From: JAGVSR01 sp963825555
GTDB lineage: Bacteria; Pseudomonadota; Alphaproteobacteria; Rhizobiales; Hyphomicrobiaceae
DNA length: 64,000 nt
Direction of reading: 5' to 3'
Assembly: GCA_963825555.1 (NCBI GenBank)
Contig: CAWGTZ010000022.1
Coordinates: 62,001 to 126,000 of the forward strand
Below are positions 27,350 to 35,997 of the stretch, piece after piece. The position numbers and the translations under genes are program-made. The notes under the pieces were generated by a model. It made no database searches. It saw only the letters and a program-made list of their open reading frames with translations, and was not told the origin of the DNA. The stretch's first letter is position 1, and the number at the start of each line of letters is the position of its first letter.

Positions 27350-28234
27350 ATGGCCGTCATGGTCGGGGTCGTGGGCGCACTCTCGGCGTTCTATCACGAC
27401 AGTACGGATATCAATAATCCAGAGCACCGCCGCGTTGCGACCAACCGCATGCTCGCCAAGATGCCGACGATCGCGGCCATGGCTTACAAGTATTCGATCG
27501 GCCATCCCTTCATTTATCCGCGCAACGATCTCGACTACACGTCGAACTTCCTGCAGATGTGCTTCGCGGTGCCCTGCGAGCCCTACATCGTCAATCCGGT
27601 GGTGGCGCGCGCACTCGACCGCATCTTCATCCTGCATGCCGACCACGAGCAGAACGCCTCTACCTCCACGGTGCGTCTGGCCGGTTCCTCGGGTGCCAAT
27701 CCTTTCGCCTGCATCGCCGCCGGCATCGCCTGCCTCTGGGGTCCCGCCCATGGCGGCGCCAACGAAGCCGCGCTCAACATGCTGCAGGAGATCGGAACAG
27801 TCGATCGCATCCCCGAGTTCATCAAGAAGGCGAAGGATAAGTCCTCCGGCTTCCGGCTGATGGGCTTCGGTCACCGCGTCTATAAGAACTACGATCCGCG
27901 CGCGAAGGTGATGCAGAAGACCTGCCACGAGGTTCTCGATGCGCTCAACATGCGCGACGAGCCGCTTCTGAAGGTCGCGATGGAGCTTGAACGGATTGCG
28001 CTGCAGGACGAGTACTTCATCGACAAGAAGCTCTACCCCAACATCGACTTCTATTCGGGCATCACCCTGCGCGCGATCGGCTTCCCCGTTGACATGTTCA
28101 CGGTGCTGTTCGCCGTGGCGCGGACCGTCGGCTGGATCGCCCAGTGGAAGGAAATGATCGAAGACCCCGAGCAGCGCATAGGCCGTCCGCGTCAGCTCTA
28201 CATCGGCCAGCCGCGGCGCGAGTTCCCCCTCTAG
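27350..28234 (+). CDS. gltA: Citrate synthase, C-terminal fragment (gene split by frameshift)
   Basis: This is the remainder of gltA; homology really begins near 27314, and the ATG at 27350 is an internal methionine of HPMAVMVG. All catalytic residues are here: the first His in SGANPFACIAAGIACLWGPAHGG, the second in MGFGHRVYKNYDPRA and the Asp in PNIDFYSGI. The protein condenses oxaloacetate and acetyl-CoA and should be a hexamer of the NADH-sensitive or alphaproteobacterial type. It converges on lpxB with 57 bases between stops. See the preceding entry for the frameshift. Confidence 0.9.
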   Translation: MAVMVGVVGALSAFYHDSTDINNPEHRRVATNRMLAKMPTIAAMAYKYSIGHPFIYPRNDLDYTSNFLQMCFAVPCEPYIVNPVVARALDRIFILHADHEQNASTSTVRLAGSSGANPFACIAAGIACLWGPAHGGANEAALNMLQEIGTVDRIPEFIKKAKDKSSGFRLMGFGHRVYKNYDPRAKVMQKTCHEVLDALNMRDEPLLKVAMELERIALQDEYFIDKKLYPNIDFYSGITLRAIGFPVDMFTVLFAVARTVGWIAQWKEMIEDPEQRIGRPRQLYIGQPRREFPL

Positions 28235-28291
28235 GCTTTCGCAGACATCCCGCTGAAAGACGACGTGCAGGCATTCTGCTCTGCACAACCT

Positions 28292-29506
28292 TCAAGCACG
28301 AAGGCGCGCGTGCACCGCGTAGTCGAGAACGATGTCAGCGGCAATCTCGCTCGGCCTCTTCTCGCCCGTGGCTATCCGGCTGGAAATGCCGGCGAGACCC
28401 GCGACCTGCCTGCGCCTCTCGGGTGTATCGCTCAAGAGCGGCAGCAGAGCCTCTGCGAGATTACCAGGTGTCGCGGCCTCCTGCAGGAATTCCGGATAGA
28501 CATTCTCCTCCACCACGAGGTTGGCGAGGACCACGGAATGTACCTTCAGGAGAAAGCGCAGACGCGAGGCCACCACATCGACCTTGTAGGCGACGACCGA
28601 AGGCGTGCCGCTAAGCCCAAGTTCCAGGGTCACAGTGCCAGAAGCGGTAAGCGCGGCATCGGCCAGCCTGAAAGCGGCAAACTTGTCGGCTTCGCCCTCG
28701 ACCAGCGCAACCGGCACGGGCCAGTTCGAAACGCCCTGCTCCACGATCCTCCGCACTGATGACACGACGGGCAGAAGCACCTCAAGACCTGACGGCAGAC
28801 GATCAGCCACCAGCCCAATCGCCTGGCCGAACACCGGCATCAAGCGCGTGACTTCCGAGACTCGGCTCCCCGGCAGCACGACAAGGACGGGCTTTTCCGG
28901 CGCAAGCGCCATGCGCATGCTGAGCCCGTGCGGATCCTGCATACGGATCCAATCCAGCCGTTCACTCAGGGAGTGCCCCACATACGTACACGGCGGACCA
29001 CCAAGGCGTACGTGCGCCTCGGGCTCGAAGGGCAACAGCGCCAGCACATGATCCACGTACCGCCGCATGCGCCGCGCGCGACCAGGACGCCAAGCCCACA
29101 CGCTAGGGCTCACATAGTCGATAATCGGAATATGCGGCGCCGCCTTGCGAATGCGCTTGGCGATTGGGTGAGTAAACTCGGGGCTGTCGATGATGATGAC
29201 GACATCCGGATTTTCCGCGATCGCAGCCCTCGCCGTTTGCTTCACGCGTCGCACGAGGGCGGGCAGCTGCTTCAAGATATTGAGCGGCCCCATTACGGCC
29301 ACCTCGGAAAGCGGGAAGAGCGAAACGAGCCCTTCCGCTTCCATCTTTTCTCCACCTACGCCTGCGAACGCGACCCGCCCACCGAGCCGTGCGCGGATCT
29401 CTGCCATAAGCTTGGCACCCAGAGCATCACCTGAATGCTCACCCGCGACCAGATACAGGCGCAGTGGCCGAGCGGCAGCGGCGCCAAGATCGGCTTTGGC
29501 GCTCAT
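28292..29506 (-). CDS. lpxB: Lipid-A-disaccharide synthase
   Basis: This encodes 404 residues from the ATG at 29506, with a GGGAGG ribosome-binding site and an ATGA overlap with the lpxI stop. A longer frame to 29569 is discarded. LpxB is a GT-B glycosyltransferase that joins UDP-diacylglucosamine and lipid X. Motifs include LVAGEHSGDALGAKLM, FAGVGGEKME and the inverted-membrane-associated YVSPSVWAWRPGRARRM segment. The C-terminal donor site contains LPGSRVSEV. It is the last gene of the lpxD-fabZ-lpxA-lpxI-lpxB operon. Confidence 0.95.
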   Translation of the reverse strand: MSAKADLGAAAARPLRLYLVAGEHSGDALGAKLMAEIRARLGGRVAFAGVGGEKMEAEGLVSLFPLSEVAVMGPLNILKQLPALVRRVKQTARAAIAENPDVVIIIDSPEFTHPIAKRIRKAAPHIPIIDYVSPSVWAWRPGRARRMRRYVDHVLALLPFEPEAHVRLGGPPCTYVGHSLSERLDWIRMQDPHGLSMRMALAPEKPVLVVLPGSRVSEVTRLMPVFGQAIGLVADRLPSGLEVLLPVVSSVRRIVEQGVSNWPVPVALVEGEADKFAAFRLADAALTASGTVTLELGLSGTPSVVAYKVDVVASRLRFLLKVHSVVLANLVVEENVYPEFLQEAATPGNLAEALLPLLSDTPERRRQVAGLAGISSRIATGEKRPSEIAADIVLDYAVHARLRA

Positions 29507-30771
29507 GTTTGCCTCCCGCTCCTGTCCACTTTTGCGATGGACAGCGCGATGCCGTGATGGCGCGCGCAAGCCGTCAGTTCACCTTGACGTTCTGACCGAG
29601 TGCCGCCGTCGGAGAGCGCCACGATGTGCGCATATCCGGCCGCAGCGGATGCGGCGATTTCCACCTCCCCTAGGTCCGCAAGCGATGCCAGGACCAGACT
29701 CCCACGCCGACGGTTGCGCAACCTTCGACCCCACTGGCGCAGACCTGCCGCACGCATGAGGAGTTCGTTGACACCTTCACCGGTTTCCACTGCCAGAACA
29801 TGCCGGCGCACGACGATGGTCCCGCGGCTGTCCAAATCAGGTCTCAGAGCCGCCAGCAGGCGCGAACCAATCGCCGCATCCTCGTCGGCGGCATCGGCCG
29901 TAAGAGATAATTTCGTCCGGCCCGCGACGGCCGGCAGCGCGATGCCAGAAACGAAAACACCACACTCGTCAGCGCTGCGCACCAGATCCCCCCGCTCCGC
30001 GGCAAGCGTTGCGCCGGCGGCGACCGCAAGACCAGCAAGCCCGGCTTCAGCCGCCCGCGCCACCGTATTGGGACCGATGGCCGGCATATCGACGCGCAAC
30101 TCCTGTCCCGGCTTCGGCCGCTTGACGAGTACACCTCCGGCCCCGCCGCGCGCCTCGCGCAGCTTGGCTACCCGACGCAGCATCGCATCAGTTCCCTCCA
30201 CACCCTCAATGGCGAGAACGCGTCCCTGCTCCACGATGGCGGCCTGTCCTACGTCGAAAGGAGCCAATCGTGCCACGATGTCGAGACCCAGCGCCACATC
30301 ATCTGCGTGCCGCGCCGACATCCGGTGTCGTCCGAGTGGACCTTCCCCGATGACGAGTTCGGGGGCAACGTCGTCGGGCCCGCGCACGGTGAACCCGTGG
30401 CCCTCGAAGAAGCGCACGACACGGCGCAGGACGTTGTCGTCTCCCCCAGCCGCGACGATCCGAAAGATCCGCGGCAGACTGCGATAGAAGCCGAAATCGG
30501 TCTTGAGGCGCATCAGATCGGGCCGCGTGACGCGCCCCACGATGACAAGGTCCGTTACATCCCGCGACTTGAACGTCCGGATCATGCGCCCGATCTGGCC
30601 CCAATTGACCATCGTCACATCGTGCGAGCCGAAGTTGGTCGGATCCGCCTCGCCTTCAAGGCCCACGATTACGACGCGTTGACCTTGATCGCGCACGGCA
30701 TCGGCAATCTCGCGCGGCAGAGCGCCGCCTCCCGCCAGAATTCCGACCACATTGGCGGCACCTGGCTGCAT
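29503..30771 (-). CDS. lpxI: UDP-2,3-diacylglucosamine diphosphatase LpxI with duplicated C-terminal domain
   Basis: This encodes 422 residues, much longer than the usual 270-290. Residues 1-278 are a complete LpxI (DUF1009): the N-terminal GILAGGGALPREIADAV, then the catalytic C-terminal domain with GQAAIVEQGRVLAIEGVEG (residues 175-193) and KPGQELRVDMPAIGPNT. LpxI hydrolyses UDP-2,3-diacylglucosamine to lipid X. Residues about 296-412 look like a second, degenerate copy of that C-terminal domain (GTIVVRRHVLAVETGEG at 317-333 aligns with 176-193). It starts 14 bases after lpxA and overlaps lpxB by 4 bases. Confidence 0.9.
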   Translation of the reverse strand: MQPGAANVVGILAGGGALPREIADAVRDQGQRVVIVGLEGEADPTNFGSHDVTMVNWGQIGRMIRTFKSRDVTDLVIVGRVTRPDLMRLKTDFGFYRSLPRIFRIVAAGGDDNVLRRVVRFFEGHGFTVRGPDDVAPELVIGEGPLGRHRMSARHADDVALGLDIVARLAPFDVGQAAIVEQGRVLAIEGVEGTDAMLRRVAKLREARGGAGGVLVKRPKPGQELRVDMPAIGPNTVARAAEAGLAGLAVAAGATLAAERGDLVRSADECGVFVSGIALPAVAGRTKLSLTADAADEDAAIGSRLLAALRPDLDSRGTIVVRRHVLAVETGEGVNELLMRAAGLRQWGRRLRNRRRGSLVLASLADLGEVEIAASAAAGYAHIVALSDGGTRSERQGELTACARHHGIALSIAKVDRSGRQT

Positions 30772-30785
30772 GTCGGGTTTCCGGG

Positions 30786-31592
30786 TCAGGCCTCGGCCGC
30801 GTTGCGCGGCGTACAGAGCGAACGCTTGCCGCCCTCTCGGATGAATTCAACGATCTCGATAACGATCGGATGGTCCTTGAACTCGGCTGCGACGTCCTCC
30901 ACGCGCTCCATGAGCGTACCCTCGGCCGCGAACATGAGGCGGTAGGCGCGGCGAAGGTCGTGGATCTGCGCCCGCGTGAAGCCACGCCGCTGAAGGCCGA
31001 TGATGTTGAGGCCAGAGAGATATGCGCGATTGCCCAACGCCATGCCGTACGGGATGAGGTCGTGCTCTAGGCCCGACATGCCGCCGACGAAAGCATGAGG
31101 ACCCACGCGCGCAAACTGGATGACGGCGGCACCGCCGCCAATGATGGCGTAGTCGCCGACGTCGCAATGCCCGGCAAGCATGACGTTATTGGAGAAGATG
31201 ACGTTGTTGCCCACGCGGCAATCGTGGCCGACGTGGCTGTTGGCGAGGAACGCACAACCGTCGCCCACCGTCGTCACCATGCCTCCGCCCGCGGTGCCAG
31301 GGTTCATTGTGACGCCTTCGCGGATAAGGCAGTCGGTGCCAATTGAGAGCGTGGAGGGCTCGCCCTTAAATTTCAGGTCCTGCGGCTGATGGCCGATGGA
31401 GGCAAAGGGGAATATGCGCGTCCGCGCGCCGACGGTGGTCCGCCCAGCCACTACGACGTGGCTGACGAGTTGCACCCCGTCGCCTAATTCCACATCGCCG
31501 CCGACGACACAGAAGGGTCCGATCGTCACGCCGTCGCCTAGGCGCGCACCCGGCTCCACGACAGCGGATGAATGAATATTTGCGTTAGCCAT
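30786..31592 (-). CDS. lpxA: UDP-N-acetylglucosamine O-acyltransferase
   Basis: This encodes 268 residues from the ATG at 31592, overlapping the end of fabZ by 8 bases; the longer frame is rejected. The protein is a left-handed parallel beta-helix with many hexapeptide repeats (VVEPGARLGDGVTIGPFC and onward) and the catalytic-histidine region NSHVGHDCRVGNN. The C-terminal helical part follows GLNIIGLQRRG. It carries out the first step of lipid A synthesis in the cytoplasm, using hydroxyacyl-ACP. Confidence 0.96.
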   Translation of the reverse strand: MANANIHSSAVVEPGARLGDGVTIGPFCVVGGDVELGDGVQLVSHVVVAGRTTVGARTRIFPFASIGHQPQDLKFKGEPSTLSIGTDCLIREGVTMNPGTAGGGMVTTVGDGCAFLANSHVGHDCRVGNNVIFSNNVMLAGHCDVGDYAIIGGGAAVIQFARVGPHAFVGGMSGLEHDLIPYGMALGNRAYLSGLNIIGLQRRGFTRAQIHDLRRAYRLMFAAEGTLMERVEDVAAEFKDHPIVIEIVEFIREGGKRSLCTPRNAAEA

Positions 31593-32091
31593 TCGTCTTG
31601 GTTGCCGCGAACGCCCTAGCCTCAGCCGTGTCGGCAAGCATGGCACTGATTTCCGCTTCCGCCACGACCGCCCCGTCGACCTTCGCCTCGCCATAGAACC
31701 GCCAGACGCGGCCCCGGTTCCTGATCTTACGTACATGGTAATGCAGCTGGTCGCCCGGCAGAACAGGCTTACGAAACTTGGCCTTGTCTATCCCCATGAA
31801 GTAGACGAGTTCGGCCTTGTAGTCTTCACCAAGGCTCGAGACGCAAAGCGCACCGGCCGTCTGAGCAAGGCCCTCGATGATCAGCACACCCGGCATTACC
31901 GGATACTGCGGGAAGTGGCCCTGGAAGAAGGGCTCGTTTATGGTCACGTTCTTCAGTCCGACGCAGCTCTCGTCGCCGTTCATGTCATACATGCGGTCAA
32001 GAAGCAGAAACGGATAGCGATGAGGCAGGTACTTCATCACCTTGGCGATGTCGGCCGTGCCGAGCGTTTTTGCCTTCGTCTTGTCGTCCAT
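31585..32091 (-). CDS. fabZ: 3-hydroxyacyl-ACP dehydratase FabZ
   Basis: This encodes 168 residues from the ATG at 32091, with GAGAGAGG just upstream; ATGs at 32124 and 32160 are possible but weaker. The hot-dog fold has the active-site motif LPHRYPFLLLDR (catalytic His) and GHFPQYPVMPGVLIIEGLAQ (catalytic Glu equivalent). It dehydrates hydroxyacyl-ACP in fatty acid elongation and competes with LpxA for substrate. It lies in the usual lpxD-fabZ-lpxA order. Confidence 0.95.
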   Translation of the reverse strand: MDDKTKAKTLGTADIAKVMKYLPHRYPFLLLDRMYDMNGDESCVGLKNVTINEPFFQGHFPQYPVMPGVLIIEGLAQTAGALCVSSLGEDYKAELVYFMGIDKAKFRKPVLPGDQLHYHVRKIRNRGRVWRFYGEAKVDGAVVAEAEISAMLADTAEARAFAATKTNG

Positions 32092-32202
32092 CGTCCTCTC
32101 GCTCCGTAGGGCATCGGCCCTCATCGGGCACTCGCATTCATGGGCCCGCTCAGTCATCACGCACTGCCCGGATGATCTTCCTGACCCCGTTAGCCGGGAC
32201 CG

Positions 32203-33252
32203 TCAATCGTCCACTGGACCTCCTGCGTCACCTTTGCGGGCTGCAAGCCGCGACAAGGTGGCAATTTCCCGGGCCCACTGCTTCAGGGGGCGCGCTGGCG
32301 TACCCCCAACCGCCACACCCGCAGGCACATCTTCCTTGGGATGGGAGGCGCCGGCAACCTGAGCCCCGCTTCCGATCTTGATGTGGCCAACCGTTCCCGA
32401 CTGCCCACCCATCACGACGAAATCACCAAGCTCTGTGGACCCCGAGATACCCGTATGTGCCACGATTACACAGTGGCGGCCGATGACGACGTTGTGCCCG
32501 ATCTGTACGAGATTATCAATTTTAGTGCCCTCACCAATGACCGTATCCTTAAGGGCACCCCGGTCGATCGTGGTGTTGGCCCCGATTTCCACGTTGTCCT
32601 GGATGATGACGCGGCCGATCTGGGGCACCTTGAGATGCCCCTCCCGGCCCATCGCAAACCCAAACCCGTCCTGGCCGATGCGGGCCCCCGCGTGGATAAT
32701 GACGCGGTCGCCGACAAGCGTGTGAACGAGAGTCGCCGAGGCTCCAATGTAGCAGCCGCGACCGATGGCAACGCGGTAGCCGATGACCGCGCCAGCCGCG
32801 ATCCGCGAGCCCCTCCCGATGGTCGCTTCCGGACCGATCACGGCCCCGGGTTCGATCACAACACCGTCCTCAAGGCGGGCTGTAGGATCGATGGCCGCTC
32901 CGACCGACCCTCCCCCAGCCTTAGGCCACAGCGCGTCCGGGTAGAACATCTGCAGGGCCATGGCGAACGCGCGATAGGGAGCCTTTGTGACGAAGGCCTG
33001 CGTACCCGCCGGCACACGACTGGCGAAGGCAGGCTGCACAAGCACGAATCCGGCCGAGGTGTTTTCCAGCTGGGGCAGGTACTTCCGGTTGTCCAGAAAC
33101 GAGACCTCGGAAGGGCCCGCATCGGAAAGGGCGCGGACATCCGTTACCAGGGCATTGGCGTTACCACCCTCGGCCAGTTCAGCCCCGACCGCCCGCGCCA
33201 CGTCTCCGGCTGCGAACGGCCCTGCATTCTGAAAGAAGCCCGGATGCAGCAT
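32203..33252 (-). CDS. lpxD: UDP-3-O-acylglucosamine N-acyltransferase
   Basis: This encodes 349 residues of normal family length. The N-terminal uridine-binding domain (VRALSDAGPSEVSFLDNRKY) is followed by hexapeptide repeats of the beta-helix, the catalytic region IGHNVVIGRHCVIVAHTGISG, and a C-terminal helical tail. It adds the second hydroxyacyl chain in lipid A synthesis. It is the first gene of its operon; a promoter-like sequence and the bamA terminator lie directly upstream. Confidence 0.96.
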   Translation of the reverse strand: MLHPGFFQNAGPFAAGDVARAVGAELAEGGNANALVTDVRALSDAGPSEVSFLDNRKYLPQLENTSAGFVLVQPAFASRVPAGTQAFVTKAPYRAFAMALQMFYPDALWPKAGGGSVGAAIDPTARLEDGVVIEPGAVIGPEATIGRGSRIAAGAVIGYRVAIGRGCYIGASATLVHTLVGDRVIIHAGARIGQDGFGFAMGREGHLKVPQIGRVIIQDNVEIGANTTIDRGALKDTVIGEGTKIDNLVQIGHNVVIGRHCVIVAHTGISGSTELGDFVVMGGQSGTVGHIKIGSGAQVAGASHPKEDVPAGVAVGGTPARPLKQWAREIATLSRLAARKGDAGGPVDD

Positions 33253-33301
33253 GGGTGCGGTGACCTTCTGGCTGAAGCCGTCTCAGCGGCTCCCCGCTGA
33301 T

Positions 33302-33329
33302 ACTATAGCGCGTTCATGCGCCCCACCAA
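33302..33329 (-). promoter_or_regulatory. Predicted sigma70-type promoter for the lpxD operon
   Basis: On the minus strand TTGGTG (-35), a 16-base spacer and TATAGT (-10, 5 of 6 consensus) end about 50 bases before the lpxD start codon. It directly follows the bamA terminator, so the lipid A operon probably has its own promoter. Confidence 0.5.
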
Positions 33330-33334
33330 CAGAA

Positions 33335-33359
33335 CGGCGGCGCTTTCTCAGCGCCGCCG
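33335..33359 (-). terminator. Terminator hairpin after bamA
   Basis: A perfect 10-bp stem CGGCGGCGCT/AGCGCCGCCG with a 5-base loop is followed on the minus strand by TTCTGTT. It lies 28 bases after the restored bamA stop at 33387, which supports that stop rather than the out-of-frame one at 33314. Confidence 0.65.
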
Positions 33360-33386
33360 GCCAAAATCCCAAAACAGTCGCGCGCC

Positions 33387-35788
33387 TTAGAACCGGGTCG
33401 AGGCACCGAACCGGAGCTGCTGCTCGCGGTCATAGTCTTCCTTCGAGACCGGCTCGGCATAATCCACACGAAGTGGGCCGACAGGCGAGTTCCACATGAC
33501 GCTGACACCGACGGCCGCGCGGACGGTGCTGTCATCGGCGAGGTCGGCCCCCAAGATATCGCTGATGTTGTCGGGAGCCCCAAACAGAGACCCCGCATCG
33601 GCGAAGACTGCGCCGCTGATCCCCAGGTCGTCAGGAATGAACGGGATTGGGAAGCGAAGCTCTGCCGTCGCTCCCCAGAACGTCTCGCCGCCCAGAGCAT
33701 CGCCGGTCGGCCAAGATCGCGCGGGCCGTAACCAGCGCGCTCGAAGCCACGCACTGTTTCACCACCGCGGAAATACAGATCCAGGAGACGAACATCCTCG
33801 TCGCCCCAGCCCTGTATCGTACCGCCGACGACGCGGCCAACGAACGTAATGTTCTCGGTGACCGGATAGTAGGCGCGCCCCTCACCCTGAACCCGAACAT
33901 ATTCGGCATCACCACCCAGGCCCGCAAAATCACCGGACAGCTGGAACCAGTAACCGCTCGTCGGATTACGCGGATGGTTGCGCTTGTCGTATGTGATCGA
34001 GGTGCCAAGTGCCGACGTCCAGAATGCGGAGTCGCTGCAATCGGGTGCACCGTTTCGCGTCGGAGCCGGATCGCCACAGGCCTGCTTGACGGCGAGGGAC
34101 GAGTCACGGCCGACATCGAAGATATCGTCGCGCGTCAGCGTATAGCCGTTCTGCATCCAGAGGTTTTCAGACAGCGGGAAGCCGATGCGCAGCGTACCGC
34201 CGGACTTGCGGCTGGAGAAGCCGGAGTCGTTCGTCTGATCCAGCTCCTTGTGGAAGAGGTCGAAGCCCGCAGAAATATTGCGGTCCATGAACCGCGGCTC
34301 CGTGAACGACAGGTCGACTTGCATGCGCTCAACGGACCCAGCCAGCTTAAGGCGCAGGAACTGGCCGTTACCCATGAAGTTGCGCTCGGAGATGCTCACA
34401 TCGCCGATGATGCCTTCGTTCGTCGAGAAGCCTGCACCGAAAGACAGCTCGCCGGTGGATTGCTCTTCAACCTCGACGTCGAGAACGACGCGATCGGAAG
34501 CCGATCCAGGGCGGCGCTTGACTTCGGCGGTCTTGAAGATGCCGAGGCCCTGAAGGCGCTTCTTGGCCCGGTCGACGAGCAGCGGGTTATAGGCATCGCC
34601 CTCCGCCAACCGGAACTCGCGGCGGATCACGTAATCCTTGGTGCGCGTGTTGCCGATAACGTTGATCCGCTCGATGTAGACGCGCGGCCCTTCATCAATG
34701 GCGTACGTCACCGCAATCGTCCGAGACCCCGGATCCGGCACTGCACGAGGACGAACGCGTGCGAAGGGATACCCCTGCTCCGCGGTCGCCAGCGTCAATC
34801 GCTCGACGGATTTATCCACATCAGCAGCGTTGTATATGTCCCCCTGGTAGGTGAGGACTTCGCCGTTTATCAGCGAAGGATCAAGACCGGCCAGTCCATT
34901 CTCCACCTGAACCGCGCCAAAGGCATACTGTTCACCCTCTTCGATGGCGAAGGTGATCACGAAGCCCGAACCGTCACGATCCAAGTCCGCATTGGCGGCC
35001 GTGACACGCGCGTCCGCATAGCCGTTCTTCAGGTAATACTGGCGCAGCAGTTCTCGATCCAAGTTCATACGATCCGGGTCGTAGATGCTGGAACCCTTCA
35101 GGAAGTCAAACCAACCGGACTGCGTCGTTGAGATGATGTCGCGCAACTGCTGGTCGTCGAAGGCGCGATTGCCGACGAAATTGATGCCCTTCACCTTCGT
35201 CGCACCGCCCTCGACGATTTCGAAGACGACGTTCACGCGGCTCTGTTCGAGTTCGATGATTTTCGGCTCGACCGAGGCGGCAAAGCGCCCCTGGCGCGTG
35301 TAGACGTCGAGAATTCGCTGGACGTCGGATTGAGCGCGGGCGCGGGTGAAAACCGAACGCGGCTTGAGTTGCACCTCGTTGCGCAGCGTGTCGGTATCGA
35401 CCTCGCTGTTACCCTCGAAGGCAACCTGGTTGACGACGGGGTTCTCCATGACCTGAATGACGGCCGTAGACCCCTGCTGATAGATGCTGACGTCGGCGAA
35501 CAGGCCAGTCGAGAACAGCGCCTTGAGAGACGCGTCGACCTTGCCCGGATCATAGGGATCCCCGACAGAGAACTGAAGGTAGGAGCGCACGGTGTCGGCC
35601 TCGACACGGCGGTTGCCCTCCACCTCAATGCTGCGGATGATGCCTTGCGCTTGAGCTTGCGAAACCGGGAGAAAACCCGTCAACGGGGCAGTCAACTGGA
35701 TCGCGAGAAGCGCCAGAACCGAGGCGAACAGGCGAAACGCCGCGCGCGAACGGTTTCGGCAGCTCCAAAAACGCGGATCAGCCTGCAT
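33387..35788 (-). CDS. bamA: Outer-membrane protein assembly factor BamA, with internal frameshift
   Basis: BamA inserts beta-barrel proteins into the outer membrane. A signal peptide (cleavage near QAQAQ-G), five POTRA domains (IRSIEVEGNRRVEADTV onward) and a 16-stranded barrel with VRGFERAGYGPRD (the VRGF motif) are visible. After GYGPRD the frame breaks at about 33708-33712: one base appears missing, and the homology (TGDALGGETFWG to the C-terminal LRFGASTRF, stop 33387-33389) continues in another frame. The uncorrected frame runs to 33314 through the terminator hairpin. The corrected length is about 800 residues. bamA is essential, so an assembly error is likely. Confidence 0.9.
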
Positions 35789-35997
35789 GCTGTTGAAATT
35801 CCCCCTAATCCACGAGGATCGCCCTCACAAGGGCCACCCGCGCTCATTTCCGTGCATCCCGAAAAACCCGGGTGCCGGCCGTCCCTTTGACGTCGAGCGA
35901 GGCAAAAACCGACTCTCGACGCACCCCAACCGGCCTCACGTTTTAACGATTCAGTAACCCCGCGGGAAGTGGCAAGAATACGTCACCGCGGGCAAAT

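Noticed and set aside
33647..35131. 494-codon plus-strand frame antisense to bamA
   Set aside because: It is antisense to BamA, has no ribosome-binding site or domain, and its composition is that of a shadow frame.
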